Assembly: GCF_036924515.1 (NCBI RefSeq)
Contig: NZ_JAZHRR010000001.1
Span: 4,559,001 to 4,623,000 of the forward strand
DNA: 64,000 nucleotides
Origin: Bradyrhizobium sp. AZCC 1610
GTDB taxonomy: Bacteria > Pseudomonadota > Alphaproteobacteria > Rhizobiales > Xanthobacteraceae
Direction of reading: 5' to 3'
Shown here in pieces: positions 9,762-17,838 of the stretch; the first letter of the stretch is position 1, and every line of letters starts with the position of its first letter. The notes under the pieces are model-generated. The model made no database searches. It worked only from the letters and a program-made list of their open reading frames with translations, and had not been told where the DNA came from. Position numbers and translations under genes: made by a program.

Positions 9762-10633
9762 GAGCTCAGCACCCTCCCCGCCACCGCATCGAGCTTGGCG
9801 AGCAACCTGGGATCGCGCGCTTCCGGCGCGGTGATCAGGGCCGTATCCAGCACCTTGTCCGATCCAACAGGACACGGCTCGTGCTCGCGTGGAAAATCCC
9901 CGGCGAGACGCGCAACGAGCGCCTTGGCCTTGCCGGCATTCGAGTTCAGCACGCGAATGATGTCCTGCACGGTGACCGCGTCGTGATGAGGATGCCAGCA
10001 ATCGAAATCGGTGACCATGGCCACGCTGGCGTAGCAGATCTCGGCCTCACGGGCGAGTTTGGCCTCGGGCATGTTGGTCATGCCGATCACCGAATAGCCC
10101 TGCGCCTTGTAGGTCAGGCTCTCCGCCAGGCTGGAGAATTGCGGCCCCTCCATGCAGACATAGGTTCCGCCCTGTACCGCTTCGATGCCTTCAGCCTTGG
10201 CGGCTGCCACGAGGTGCACGTGCAGGCGTGGCGACACCGGATGGGCCATCGAGACGTGAGCCACGCAGCCCTTGCCGAAAAACGAGCTCTCGCGCTTGTA
10301 GGTGCGGTCGACGAACTGATCGACCAGCACGAACGTGCCCGGCGGCAGCTCCTCCCTGAACGAACCGCAGGCCGAGAGCGAGACCAGGTCGGTGACCCCT
10401 GCCCGCTTCAGCACGTCAATGTTGGCGCGGTAGTTGATGTCCGAGGGCGACAGCACGTGGCCCTTGCCGTGCCGCGGCAAAAACACGATCGGCAGCCCGG
10501 CGATGACACCGCGCGTCAGGGCTGCGGACGGCTCGCCCCAGGGGCTCTCGATGGCCTCCTCGCGGACGTCCTCCAGCCCCGGCAGGTCGTAGACGCCGGA
10601 TCCGCCGATGATGCCAAGCACGGCACGCGTCAT
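9758..10633 (-). CDS. mtnP: S-methyl-5'-thioadenosine phosphorylase
   Basis: MtnP phosphorolyses methylthioadenosine to adenine and methylthioribose-1-phosphate. The 291-residue protein shows the PNP/MTAP features in order: [46 protein letters not shown], and [19 protein letters not shown] followed by VTDFDCW in the base-binding region. Length and motif order match MTAP-type enzymes rather than bacterial MtnN nucleosidases. It is the first gene of the minus-strand series and overlaps mtnA by four bases. The 91-base gap to the divergent aldolase gene must contain both promoters. I see no SAM riboswitch there. Confidence 0.93.
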   Translation of the reverse strand: MTRAVLGIIGGSGVYDLPGLEDVREEAIESPWGEPSAALTRGVIAGLPIVFLPRHGKGHVLSPSDINYRANIDVLKRAGVTDLVSLSACGSFREELPPGTFVLVDQFVDRTYKRESSFFGKGCVAHVSMAHPVSPRLHVHLVAAAKAEGIEAVQGGTYVCMEGPQFSSLAESLTYKAQGYSVIGMTNMPEAKLAREAEICYASVAMVTDFDCWHPHHDAVTVQDIIRVLNSNAGKAKALVARLAGDFPREHEPCPVGSDKVLDTALITAPEARDPRLLAKLDAVAGRVLSS

Positions 10634-10724
10634 GACTTCTCCCAGTCAGGATTTCACGCAAGATGTTCGACTATACTGCGGCGCAATAATCAAGCATTGT
10701 CGCGCGGTTGCAAGGGGTCTCACA

Positions 10725-11375
10725 ATGCCGACCACGAAGGACAGGGAAAAACGCCAATCCATCATCGATGCCTGCCTGCGCATGAATGCGCTCGGCATCA
10801 ATCAGGGGACGTCGGGAAATATCAGCCAGCGCCACGGCGATGGCATGCTGATCACGCCGACCAGCACGCCCTACGAGGCGATGAAGCCCGAGCAGATCGT
10901 CTATATGCATCTCGACGGCAACCACGATCCCGCCCAGCACCCATCGAGCGAGTGGAGGTTTCACCGCGACATCCTCAAGGCCCGGTCGGAGGTGCAGGCG
11001 ATCGTCCACGCCCATCCGCCCTATTCGACCATGCTGGCGATCATGGGCATGGAGATTCCGCCGGTGCACTACATGGTCGCCGTCGCCGGGGGCGACACCA
11101 TCCGTTGCGCACCGTACGCGACCTTCGGCACCCAGGAGCTTTCCGAACATGCCGTACGTGCGCTGGAAGGCCGACAGGCCTGCCTGCTGGCGCATCACGG
11201 CATGATCGCGGTGGGGCCGTCGCTGCCGAAGGCGATGTGGCTGGCGGTCGAGGTCGAGACGCTGGCGCGCCAGTATCACGGCTGCCTGCAGATCGGCACG
11301 CCGCCATTGCTGTCAAGTGCGGAGATCGAGAAGGTTCGCCTCCGCATGGCCGGATACGGCCACGCGGACGAGTGA
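10725..11375 (+). CDS. Class II aldolase, probable methylthioribulose-1-phosphate aldolase (Ald2-like)
   Basis: This is a 216-residue zinc-dependent aldolase of the fuculose-phosphate aldolase/adducin family. The expected elements are visible: GTSGNIS, LITPTSTPYE, SSEWRFHRDI with the acid/base Glu, VHAHPPYS (two zinc ligands) and LLAHHGMIAVG (third ligand). The ATG at 10725 is preceded by AAGGGG; upstream in-frame ATGs lack this. It is divergent from mtnP-mtnA, the arrangement expected for the 'DHAP shunt' known from Rhodospirillum rubrum and some E. coli. There an Ald2 enzyme splits 5-methylthioribulose-1-phosphate (or its 5-deoxy analogue) into DHAP and an aldehyde. Membership of the family is clear; the substrate is inferred from context. 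Confidence 0.85.
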   Translation: MPTTKDREKRQSIIDACLRMNALGINQGTSGNISQRHGDGMLITPTSTPYEAMKPEQIVYMHLDGNHDPAQHPSSEWRFHRDILKARSEVQAIVHAHPPYSTMLAIMGMEIPPVHYMVAVAGGDTIRCAPYATFGTQELSEHAVRALEGRQACLLAHHGMIAVGPSLPKAMWLAVEVETLARQYHGCLQIGTPPLLSSAEIEKVRLRMAGYGHADE

Positions 11376-11383
11376 CAATCACT

Positions 11384-11446
11384 TTAGCGTTTTCGAGCGA
11401 AGTGGATACTGCTTCGCGTCAAGAAAACGCGCCAAAACAAGAATCT
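11384..11446. repeat. Bradyrhizobium-type GCGTTTTC/GAAAACGC intergenic repeat
   Basis: The stretch GCGTTTTCGAGCGAAGTGG ... CGTCAAGAAAACGCG is a short imperfect inverted repeat that I recognise from memory as a common intergenic element in Bradyrhizobium and Rhodopseudomonas genomes. It is directly followed by a hairpin at 11447-11473. Confidence 0.5.
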
Positions 11447-11473
11447 AGAGCTTCGGTCTTAAACCGAAGCTCT
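11447..11473. terminator. Bidirectional hairpin between convergent genes
   Basis: AGAGCTTCGGT and ACCGAAGCTCT form a perfect 11-bp stem with a 5-base loop. It lies between the ends of the aldolase gene (+) and tctC (-), so it can terminate both. There is no strong T-tract on either side. Confidence 0.6.
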
Positions 11474-11479
11474 AACGCG

Positions 11480-12475
11480 TTACTTCGCGACGAAGCCCGC
11501 TTCGTTCATCAGCGAGGCGTTGAGCTTGTCGTCCTCCTCGAGGAACTTCAGCATGTCCTTGCCGGTGAGGAAGATCGGCTTCAGCGCCTGCTTCTCCATA
11601 TAGTCCTTGTACTCCGAAGTCTGCGTCACCTTCTGGAACAGGTCGACATAGAACGCCTGCTGTTCCGGCGTCACCTTGCCGGGCAGGAACATCGCGCGCA
11701 GCATCAGATACTGCACGTCGAGGCCCTCCTCCTTGCAGGTCGGGATGTCGTTCCACGACTGCGTTTCGGTGACCTTGGTCTTGTAGGCGATGCGTTCCTT
11801 GTCGAACACGCACAGCGCACGGACCTGGCCGGCGCGCCAGACTTCCAGATTCTCGGAAGGGTTGTTGACGTTGGCTTCGGTGTGCTTGCCGACCAGTTGC
11901 GTCGCCGCCTCGCCGCCGGACTTGTATGGCAGATAGGAGAATTTCGCGCCGGTCTTCTGCTCCATGAACACGGTCAACACGTGATCCTCGCGCTTGGAGC
12001 CGGTGCCGCCCATCTTGAACGGCGAGCTTGCAGCCCTGGCGGCCGTGATGAAGTCCTTCACCGTCTTCGGTCCGTCGGCATTGTCCCACAGCACGAATTG
12101 ATCCATCGCAACTACCGACACCGGCGTCAGGTCACGCCAGTTGAAGGGAATCTTCGCCGACAGCGGCAGCATGTAGATCAGCGAATAGGCGATCAGGACC
12201 TTGTTGGCGTCGCCGTCGCTGGACTTCATGTACATCAGCGCCTCGGCACCCGACGCCCCGCCCTTGAGCGATACAACCATCGGCTGCTTCATCAGATTGT
12301 TCTTCTGAATGGCCGCCTGCATCATACGCGCCATCTGGTCGGACGCACCGCCCGCGCCGGCTGCGACCACGATTTCAACCGGTTTGGTCGGCTCCCAAGC
12401 GGCAAGCGCCGGGGTGCTTGCGATCATGGCCGTCAAGGCGGCCGCAGCTTTCAGCATCTGTCCCACGAGCTTCAT
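11480..12475 (-). CDS. tctC: TTT-family periplasmic substrate-binding protein (TctC/Bug)
   Basis: This is a 331-residue periplasmic binding protein of the Bug/TctC family that captures a small carboxylate and presents it to TctAB. A Sec signal peptide is evident (KAAAALTAMIASTPALA, cleavage before AWEP). The mature start WEPTKPVEIVVAAGAGGASD is the usual Bug beta-strand and phosphate-like loop, and the ligand-loop region GGTGSKREDHVL follows later. It is convergent with the aldolase gene and on the same strand as tctB-tctA, but separated from them by mtnA, mtnP and the aldolase. It is very likely their partner. The substrate is not known. Confidence 0.9.
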   Translation of the reverse strand: MKLVGQMLKAAAALTAMIASTPALAAWEPTKPVEIVVAAGAGGASDQMARMMQAAIQKNNLMKQPMVVSLKGGASGAEALMYMKSSDGDANKVLIAYSLIYMLPLSAKIPFNWRDLTPVSVVAMDQFVLWDNADGPKTVKDFITAARAASSPFKMGGTGSKREDHVLTVFMEQKTGAKFSYLPYKSGGEAATQLVGKHTEANVNNPSENLEVWRAGQVRALCVFDKERIAYKTKVTETQSWNDIPTCKEEGLDVQYLMLRAMFLPGKVTPEQQAFYVDLFQKVTQTSEYKDYMEKQALKPIFLTGKDMLKFLEEDDKLNASLMNEAGFVAK

Positions 12476-12713
12476 CCCTATGTATTTGCAAGGCTTTGTA
12501 AAATCAGACTTGGCTGGTTGCTTGCCACATCTTGCGAGCGAACCGACGAGAGTTCAAGCTGCACCGCAATGTGCCGCCTATAACTTTCGCATGAGGTGCA
12601 AGTCCTTCCGGCAGGAGAGCCTGCGGCTACGAACAGCCGAATTCCGTTGTGCGGCGGCGAGTGAGCCCATTTAATTAATGCACGCTACAAGAAGCATCAG
12701 GAGGAGACGCTGA

Positions 12714-13085
12714 ATGAGAAGGATTGTGATGACCGCCCTCATGGGTGCGGCGCTGACCCTCGCGGGGTGCGGGCGGGATCCAGGACCGAAAGGGGATACC
12801 GGCCCACAAGGACCAGCCGGGCCGCAGGGCGCACAGGGCTTGCAAGGCGTGCCCGGCCCTCAAGGGCAACAGGGTCCCCAAGGGCCACAAGGACCGCAGG
12901 GCGCGCCCGGCGCAAAGGGCGATCCCGGACCGGCTGGCGTTTCCATCAGGTCGGTTCAGGCCAACGGCGAAGTCAGCTGCGATGCAAATGAAAACCTGGT
13001 GTCGGTGTTCTGTCCGTCTGGCGGTGCACCCGACGGCGCCAAGTGCGGCAGCGGTCCGGCCATTGGTCTTTGTCTCAAGAAGTAG
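12714..13085 (+). CDS. Collagen-like repeat lipoprotein
   Basis: This is a 123-residue predicted lipoprotein. The signal peptide ends in a lipobox LTLAGC with the lipidated cysteine at residue 19. Residues 24-75 are 17 uninterrupted Gly-X-Y triplets rich in Pro and Gln (GPQ is the commonest), i.e. a short collagen-like rod. The C-terminal 45 residues contain four cysteines ([14 protein letters not shown] onward) and could form a small disulfide-bonded head. A strong AGGAGGAGA ribosome site precedes the ATG. Such proteins are exposed on the cell envelope; function unknown. The DNA of the repeat is not a simple tandem copy, so it is maintained at protein level. Confidence 0.82.
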   Translation: MRRIVMTALMGAALTLAGCGRDPGPKGDTGPQGPAGPQGAQGLQGVPGPQGQQGPQGPQGPQGAPGAKGDPGPAGVSIRSVQANGEVSCDANENLVSVFCPSGGAPDGAKCGSGPAIGLCLKK

Positions 13086-13132
13086 CCGTCCCATTGCGCT
13101 ACGATCCGAAGAATGACGCTCGGCGAAAAAGC

Positions 13133-13462
13133 ATGAAAGCGTTCGCGGTGGGTTTGCTCCTGGCTTGTCTTGCCACCGCCGCGGACGCCGGTTCCTCAAT
13201 AATCGGCGCGGGCTCTCAAACCTGCATGGCTTGGACCAACCGCAAGAAGAATGCGGTCGTCAAAGGAAGCTTTGAATCCTGGCTGGTTGGGTTCATCAGC
13301 GGCCTGAACATCAGCGGTGAACGGGACATGGTTGGTGGCGGCGACTTTGACGCGATCATTGCGTGGATGGATCAACGTTGCCGCACCACCCCGTCAGACA
13401 GAATAGGTATCGCGGCGCTCGATCTGGGTATGGAACTGGCAAGAAAGGCTGCCAAGCCATAG
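13133..13462 (+). CDS. Small secreted protein of unknown function
   Basis: This is a 109-residue protein with a clear Sec signal peptide (MKAFAVGLLLACLATAADA, cleavage before GSS). The mature part has two cysteines (QTCMAW and DQRCRTT) and a WLVGFISGLN helix, loosely resembling small periplasmic Rap1a/HdeA-type proteins, but I cannot assign a family. The frame extends upstream, but the ATG at 13133 gives the signal peptide. It lies 47 bases after the collagen-like lipoprotein gene on the same strand, so the two may be co-transcribed. Confidence 0.65.
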   Translation: MKAFAVGLLLACLATAADAGSSIIGAGSQTCMAWTNRKKNAVVKGSFESWLVGFISGLNISGERDMVGGGDFDAIIAWMDQRCRTTPSDRIGIAALDLGMELARKAAKP

Positions 13463-13467
13463 CGGAA

Positions 13468-13494
13468 GGGGCAGGTTTGATCGCTTATTGCCCC
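13468..13494. terminator. Hairpin between convergent genes
   Basis: GGGGCA and TGCCCC form a short stem between the end of the small secreted protein gene (+) and the enoyl-CoA hydratase gene (-). The stem is only six base pairs, so this is a weak candidate. Confidence 0.35.
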
Positions 13495-13500
13495 GTTCGG

Positions 13501-14328
13501 CTACTTACCCTTCCAGTTCGGCGAGCGCTTGTTGAGGAACGCGTCCATTCCCTCGCGGAAATCCTCGCTCATATAGGCGCGCAGGATCAGGTCTTCGCCT
13601 TCGTCGCGCGTCAGCGTCCGCCGGATGCGGCGCACCGCTTCCTTGGTGACTTCGAGCGTGATCGGCGCCTGGCTGGCAACGAGCTTCGCGGTTTCGTCGG
13701 CGCGGCGCTGCAACGTCGCGACATCAGGCACCACTTCGTTGAGCAGCCCAAGCGCCAGCGCTTCCGGCGCCTCGACCAGCCGCGCCTTGAAGATCAGGTC
13801 CTTGGTCCGTGCGGGGCCGACCAGCGAAACCAGCCTGGAGATATTCGACATCGACAGGCAATTGCCGAGCGTGCGCGCGATCGGAAAGCCCATCCGCGTG
13901 GTCTCGGTGCCGATACGGATGTCGCAGCAAGCCGCGATCCCGGCGCCGCCGCCGGTGCAGGCGCCGGCAATCGCCGCGATCGTCGGCACCCGGCATGCCT
14001 CGAGCGCGCCGAGCACGCGATCGATCCGCGCCTCGTAGTCGAGCGCATCCTGCGCGGTCTTGAAGGCGCGGAACTGCGAGATGTCGGTGCCCGACGCGAA
14101 CGCCTTGTCGCCGGCGCCGGTCAGGATCATCGCCTTGATCGAGCGATCATTGTTGACGGTCTCGCAGATCGCCGCCATTTGCTCGTACATGGCAAAGGTC
14201 AGCGCATTGCGCGCCTGCGGACGGTTGAATGTCAGCCGGGCGATGCCGTCCTCAACGGAATAAATCAGGTCTTCGGTCGAAGCTACCGGAGCGTTCATCG
14301 CAGCTCTCTCTGTTTTTGTTTCGGTCAA
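13501..14328 (-). CDS. Enoyl-CoA hydratase/isomerase family protein
   Basis: This is a 275-residue crotonase-superfamily enzyme. It shows the first oxyanion-hole region KAFASGTDISQF and the second GACTGGGAGIAACCDIRI, then FPIARTLGNCLS in the catalytic region and the conserved C-terminal FLNKRSPNW. An internal ATG (MNAPVAS, residue 11) is an alternative start. The substrate cannot be told, since crotonases act on many acyl-CoAs. It is seven bases upstream of the aminotransferase gene stop on the same strand, so the aminotransferase(s) and this gene are likely one operon. Confidence 0.88.
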   Translation of the reverse strand: MTETKTERAAMNAPVASTEDLIYSVEDGIARLTFNRPQARNALTFAMYEQMAAICETVNNDRSIKAMILTGAGDKAFASGTDISQFRAFKTAQDALDYEARIDRVLGALEACRVPTIAAIAGACTGGGAGIAACCDIRIGTETTRMGFPIARTLGNCLSMSNISRLVSLVGPARTKDLIFKARLVEAPEALALGLLNEVVPDVATLQRRADETAKLVASQAPITLEVTKEAVRRIRRTLTRDEGEDLILRAYMSEDFREGMDAFLNKRSPNWKGK

Positions 14329-14334
14329 ACGATC

Positions 14335-15534
14335 TCAGGCGACGGCAGCCTTCGGCATCGGCACGATATCGCGTCCCTTGAGCACTTCCATCGCCGCCAG
14401 CACGCCGCCACCGCGGTGCGGTACCTTGGCGAGATCGAGGCCCATCTCGACGCCCGACAGCGTGCCCATCAGCATCAGATCGTTGAAGTGTCCGATATGA
14501 CCGATCCGGAACGCCTTGCCCTTGATCTTGTTCAGGCCGGTGCCGAGCGACATGTCGAAATTTTCCAGCACCACCTTGCGGAAATTGTCGGCGTCATGGC
14601 CTTCCGGCATGACGACGCCGGTCAGCGCAGGCGAATGTGCGCCCTGCTCCTGGCATTGCGTTTCCAGGCCCCACACCTTGGCGGCTGCGCGCGTCGCAGC
14701 GCTGTGGCGCTTGTGCCGGGCGAAGACGTTTTCCAACCCCTCCTCCTCGAGCATCTTGACCGCTTCGCGCAACCCGAACAGCAAATTGGTCGCCGGCGTG
14801 TAGGGCCAGGTGCCCGCCTTGTTGATGGCGATGACTTCCTGCCAGTCCCAATAGGAGCGCATCGCGGGGTTCGCTTTCGCCACGGCAAGCGCCTTTTCCG
14901 AGATGGCGTTGAAGCCGAGACCCGGCGGCAGCATCAGGCCCTTCTGCGATCCGGCGACCGACACGTCGATGCCCCAGGCATCGTGCTCATATTCCAGCGA
15001 TCCCAGACCGGAGATGGTATCGACCATCAACAGCGCGGGATGGTTGATGCGGTCGAGAATTTTGCGGACGTCCAGCGGATGCGTGACGCAGCCGGTCGAG
15101 GTCTCGTTGTGAACCACACACACGGCCTTGATCTTGTGCGCCTTGTCGGCCGACAGCCGCACCTCGATCTGCTCAAGGTCGGCGCCGTGACGCCAGTCAC
15201 CCGGCAGGAAATCCACCTCGATCTTGAACTTCTCGGCGATGCCGCGCCACAGCACGGCAAACTGCCCGGTCTCCGCCATCAGCACCTTGTCACCGGGCTG
15301 CAGCGTATTGACGAGGGCTGCCTCCCAGGCGCCGGTGCCGGAGGACGGGTAGATGATCACCGGCTGCCTGGTGCGAAACACCCGCTGCATGGCGTCCAGC
15401 ACAGCGTGGCCGACCTCGGCGAACTCGGGGCCCCGGTGGTCCATGGTCGGCATGTCCATCGCGCGCAGCACCCGGTCCGGCACGTTGGTCGGTCCCGGAA
15501 TCTGCAGAAAATGCCTTCCAGTATGCACGGTCAT
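14335..15534 (-). CDS. Class V aminotransferase, serine-glyoxylate type
   Basis: This is a 399-residue PLP-dependent class V aminotransferase. The start MTVHTGRHFLQIPGPTNVP and the DHRGPEF motif are typical of serine-glyoxylate/alanine-glyoxylate aminotransferases. The Schiff-base lysine is in SVAGSQKGLMLPPG and the PLP aspartate in MVDTISGLGS. The frame continues upstream, but the chosen ATG matches the paralogue next door. Family members use serine, alanine or aspartate as donor and glyoxylate as acceptor; which one applies here is not determinable. A nearly identical gene lies immediately upstream (15691-16894). Confidence 0.85.
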   Translation of the reverse strand: MTVHTGRHFLQIPGPTNVPDRVLRAMDMPTMDHRGPEFAEVGHAVLDAMQRVFRTRQPVIIYPSSGTGAWEAALVNTLQPGDKVLMAETGQFAVLWRGIAEKFKIEVDFLPGDWRHGADLEQIEVRLSADKAHKIKAVCVVHNETSTGCVTHPLDVRKILDRINHPALLMVDTISGLGSLEYEHDAWGIDVSVAGSQKGLMLPPGLGFNAISEKALAVAKANPAMRSYWDWQEVIAINKAGTWPYTPATNLLFGLREAVKMLEEEGLENVFARHKRHSAATRAAAKVWGLETQCQEQGAHSPALTGVVMPEGHDADNFRKVVLENFDMSLGTGLNKIKGKAFRIGHIGHFNDLMLMGTLSGVEMGLDLAKVPHRGGGVLAAMEVLKGRDIVPMPKAAVA

Positions 15535-15690
15535 GGGCGTCCTTCCCGGTCTTGCCTTGGCGTCTTGTCTTGGCGTTTCGAGCCGCTCGAATATCACCAT
15601 TTGGCGGGCTTGTCGCCCGCCGGACGCAGCACGTCAATGCATAAGGAGCAGGGCTGGAGCGGCCCCCGCCGGGCAGGCGCGAGCTGCCGG

Positions 15691-16894
15691 CTAGCTGCCG
15701 ACGACCTTGAGATGCGCCGGGGAATTGCCTTGCGGACGCTGCTCCAGATACGTCATCGCGGCATCGACGCCTCCGGAGCGGTGCGGAACGCCGGCGACCG
15801 ACAAGCCCATCTCCACGCCGGTCAACGCACCGAGCAGCGTGAGCTCGTTGCATTCGCCGAGATGGCCGATGCGAAACACCTTGCCCGCGACTTTCGACAG
15901 GCCTGAGCCGAGCGACATGTTGTAGTTGTCGAGCACGACCTGACGGAATTGATCGGCGTCGTGCCCCGGCGGCATCAGCACGGCGGTCAGCACGGGCGAA
16001 TACTCCTGCGCGTTCCTGGCACAGCACCTCCAGCCCCCAGTGATTGACCGCGGCACGCGTCGCTGCAGCGAGCCGCAGGTGACGCGCGAACACATTGTCG
16101 AGCCCCTCTTCCAGCAGCATCGCGATCGCCTCGCGCAGCCCGTAGAGCAGGTTTGTCGCCGGCGTATACGGGAAGAAGCCCTTCGCGTTCGGCTTCAGCA
16201 TCTCCTCCCAGTCGAAGTAGGAGCGCGGCATCCGGTTGGTTCGGGCGGCGGCTCGGGCCTTCTCCGAGATCGCGTTGAAGCCGAGGCCGGGCGGCAGCAT
16301 GAAACCCTTTTGCGAACAACTGACGCTGACATCGACCTTCCATTCGTCATGTCGGTAGTCGACCGACCCGAGCGAGGAGATGGTGTCGACCATCAACAGA
16401 GCGGGATGTCCGGTCCGGTCGATCGCGGCGCGGATGTCGGCGATACGGCTTGTGGCGCCGGTCGACGTCTCGTTATGGACGACCATCACCGCCTTGATCG
16501 CGTGTGCGGCATCCTCTGCGAGCCTGGCCTCGATCTGGGCGGGGTCGGCGCCGCGACGCCAATCGCCGGCAATGAAATCGACCTCGATCCCGAAGCGGCC
16601 CGCCATCTGGCGCCACAGGGTCGCAAAGTGGCCGGTCTCGACCATCACGACCTTGTCGCCGGGCGAAAGTGTATTGACGATCGCCGCCTCCCAGGCGCCC
16701 GTCCCGGACGACGGGAAGATCAACACCGGTCCAGCGGTCTGGAAAATCCTCTGGCTGCCCTCCAGCACCGCCCGCCCGAGCTCGGCGAACTGGGCGCTGC
16801 GGTGATCGATCACGGGCATGTCCATCGCGCGAAGAACCCGATCCGGGACCGGGCTCGGCCCTGGAATCTGCAGAAAATGCCGTCCTTGCCGCAT
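15691..16894 (-). pseudogene. Second class V aminotransferase, apparent frameshift
   Basis: This is a paralogue of the downstream aminotransferase with the same architecture: HFLQIPGPSPVPDRVLRA, SSGTGAWEA, MVDTISSLGS, SCSQKGFMLPPG. Reading from ATG 16894, the frame is lost after VLCQ: it continues as ERAGVFARA, whereas the homologous continuation NAQEYSPVLTAVLMPPG is in another frame and runs to a stop at 15691. Deleting one of the two C's at 16015-16016 (+ strand) restores a 400-residue protein. As given, the C-terminal third, including residues that close the active site, is lost. It is divergent from the GntR regulator, which is therefore its likely regulator. Confidence 0.8.
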
Positions 16895-17008
16895 GACAAC
16901 CTCCCAAAAAAGCGCCTTGAGCTATTTTGCATTCATTTTTTGCCTTTTCAACTCATTTTTGGTATTCGATTTAGATCGTCGACGTCGCAGATTCCGCAAA
17001 CTACTGTT

Positions 17009-17740
17009 ATGCAAATGAAATCCACGATTCCCGAAGCCGGGGTGCCGATTGCCCAGTCCGACCGCGAGGAGGCCTCGCTGCACGGGGAAATCCTGCTGCG
17101 GCTTCGCGATTACGTCGTCGAAGGCAACATTCCAGAGGGTGCACGTGTTCCGGAACGGCAGCTCTGCGAGATGTTTGGAATCTCCAGGACGCCGCTGCGC
17201 GAGGCGCTCAAGGTGCTGGCTGCGGAGGGCTTGATCGAACTCCTGCCCAACCGCGGCGCACGCGTGCGCCAGCTTAGTGCGCGGGATCTGGAGGAGCTTT
17301 TCGACGTAATGGCCGGCCTGGAAAGCCTCGCCGGACGCCTTGCCTGCGAGGCCATCACGGACGAGGAAATCGCCGCGATCGAGCGGCTGCACTATGAGAT
17401 GTACGGCCACTACCTCAATAGCGACATGCACGGCTATTTTCAGGTCAACCAGCGCATCCACGAGAGCATCGTTGCTGCCGCACGCAGCGAGACCCTGCGC
17501 GCGGCCTACGCCAGTTTTGCCGGCCGGATTCGCCGGGTCCGCTATTCCGCCAATTTCGCGCGCAAGCGGCAGCGCTGGGGCGAGGCCATGCGCGAGCACG
17601 AAGCGATCCTGGATGCGCTGCGCCGCCGCGCCGCAAGCGAGCTGAGCGACATCCTGTTCCAGCACTTGCGCAACAAGCGAGCCGCAGCCATTGAACATCT
17701 GGCCGTGGCACGGGGCGCAGCTGCGACCGCGGTCAGCTAG
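17009..17740 (+). CDS. GntR-family regulator, FadR/FCD subfamily
   Basis: This is a 243-residue repressor-type regulator. The N-terminal winged helix-turn-helix has the usual PEGARVPERQLCEMFGISRT followed by PLREALKVLAAEGLIELLPN, and the C-terminal all-helical FCD domain contains IERLHYEMYGHYLN and a DMHGYFQVNQRIHESIV metal/ligand region. It starts at ATG 17009 (17015 is also possible) and is divergent from the frameshifted aminotransferase. The next gene downstream is the 2-hydroxyacid dehydrogenase. FCD regulators bind small organic acids, so a regulator of glyoxylate/2-hydroxyacid metabolism is a reasonable inference. Confidence 0.9.
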   Translation: MQMKSTIPEAGVPIAQSDREEASLHGEILLRLRDYVVEGNIPEGARVPERQLCEMFGISRTPLREALKVLAAEGLIELLPNRGARVRQLSARDLEELFDVMAGLESLAGRLACEAITDEEIAAIERLHYEMYGHYLNSDMHGYFQVNQRIHESIVAAARSETLRAAYASFAGRIRRVRYSANFARKRQRWGEAMREHEAILDALRRRAASELSDILFQHLRNKRAAAIEHLAVARGAAATAVS

Positions 17741-17747
17741 CTTGCCG

Positions 17748-17763
17748 ATTATGAATTCATAAT
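17748..17763. promoter_or_regulatory. Perfect palindrome, candidate GntR operator
   Basis: ATTATGAATTCATAAT is a perfect 16-bp palindrome in the 98-base gap between the GntR gene and the FAD/Fe-S dehydrogenase gene. A further half-site-like GCATAAT occurs about 24 bases downstream. Position and symmetry fit an operator for the neighbouring FCD regulator; this is inference. Confidence 0.45.
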
Positions 17764-17838
17764 GTAACTCGTCCTTAAAAAAGTGCATAATCCCGTTGAG
17801 GGGTTGCAACAGCCCTCTTGGATCACTTTGGATTTGGG

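Noticed and set aside
8640..9986. Plus-strand frame of 448 codons opposite mtnA
   Set aside because: Low-complexity composition and no family features; mtnA on the other strand has all catalytic motifs.
10634..10724. SAM-type riboswitch between mtnP and the aldolase gene
   Set aside because: The 91-base gap is too short for two promoters plus a riboswitch and shows no matching stems.
9881..12583. Plus-strand frame of 900 codons opposite mtnP and tctC
   Set aside because: It spans several real genes on both strands and has no recognisable domain.
13363..15906. Plus-strand frame of 847 codons opposite the enoyl-CoA hydratase and aminotransferase
   Set aside because: Antisense shadow with atypical amino-acid composition.
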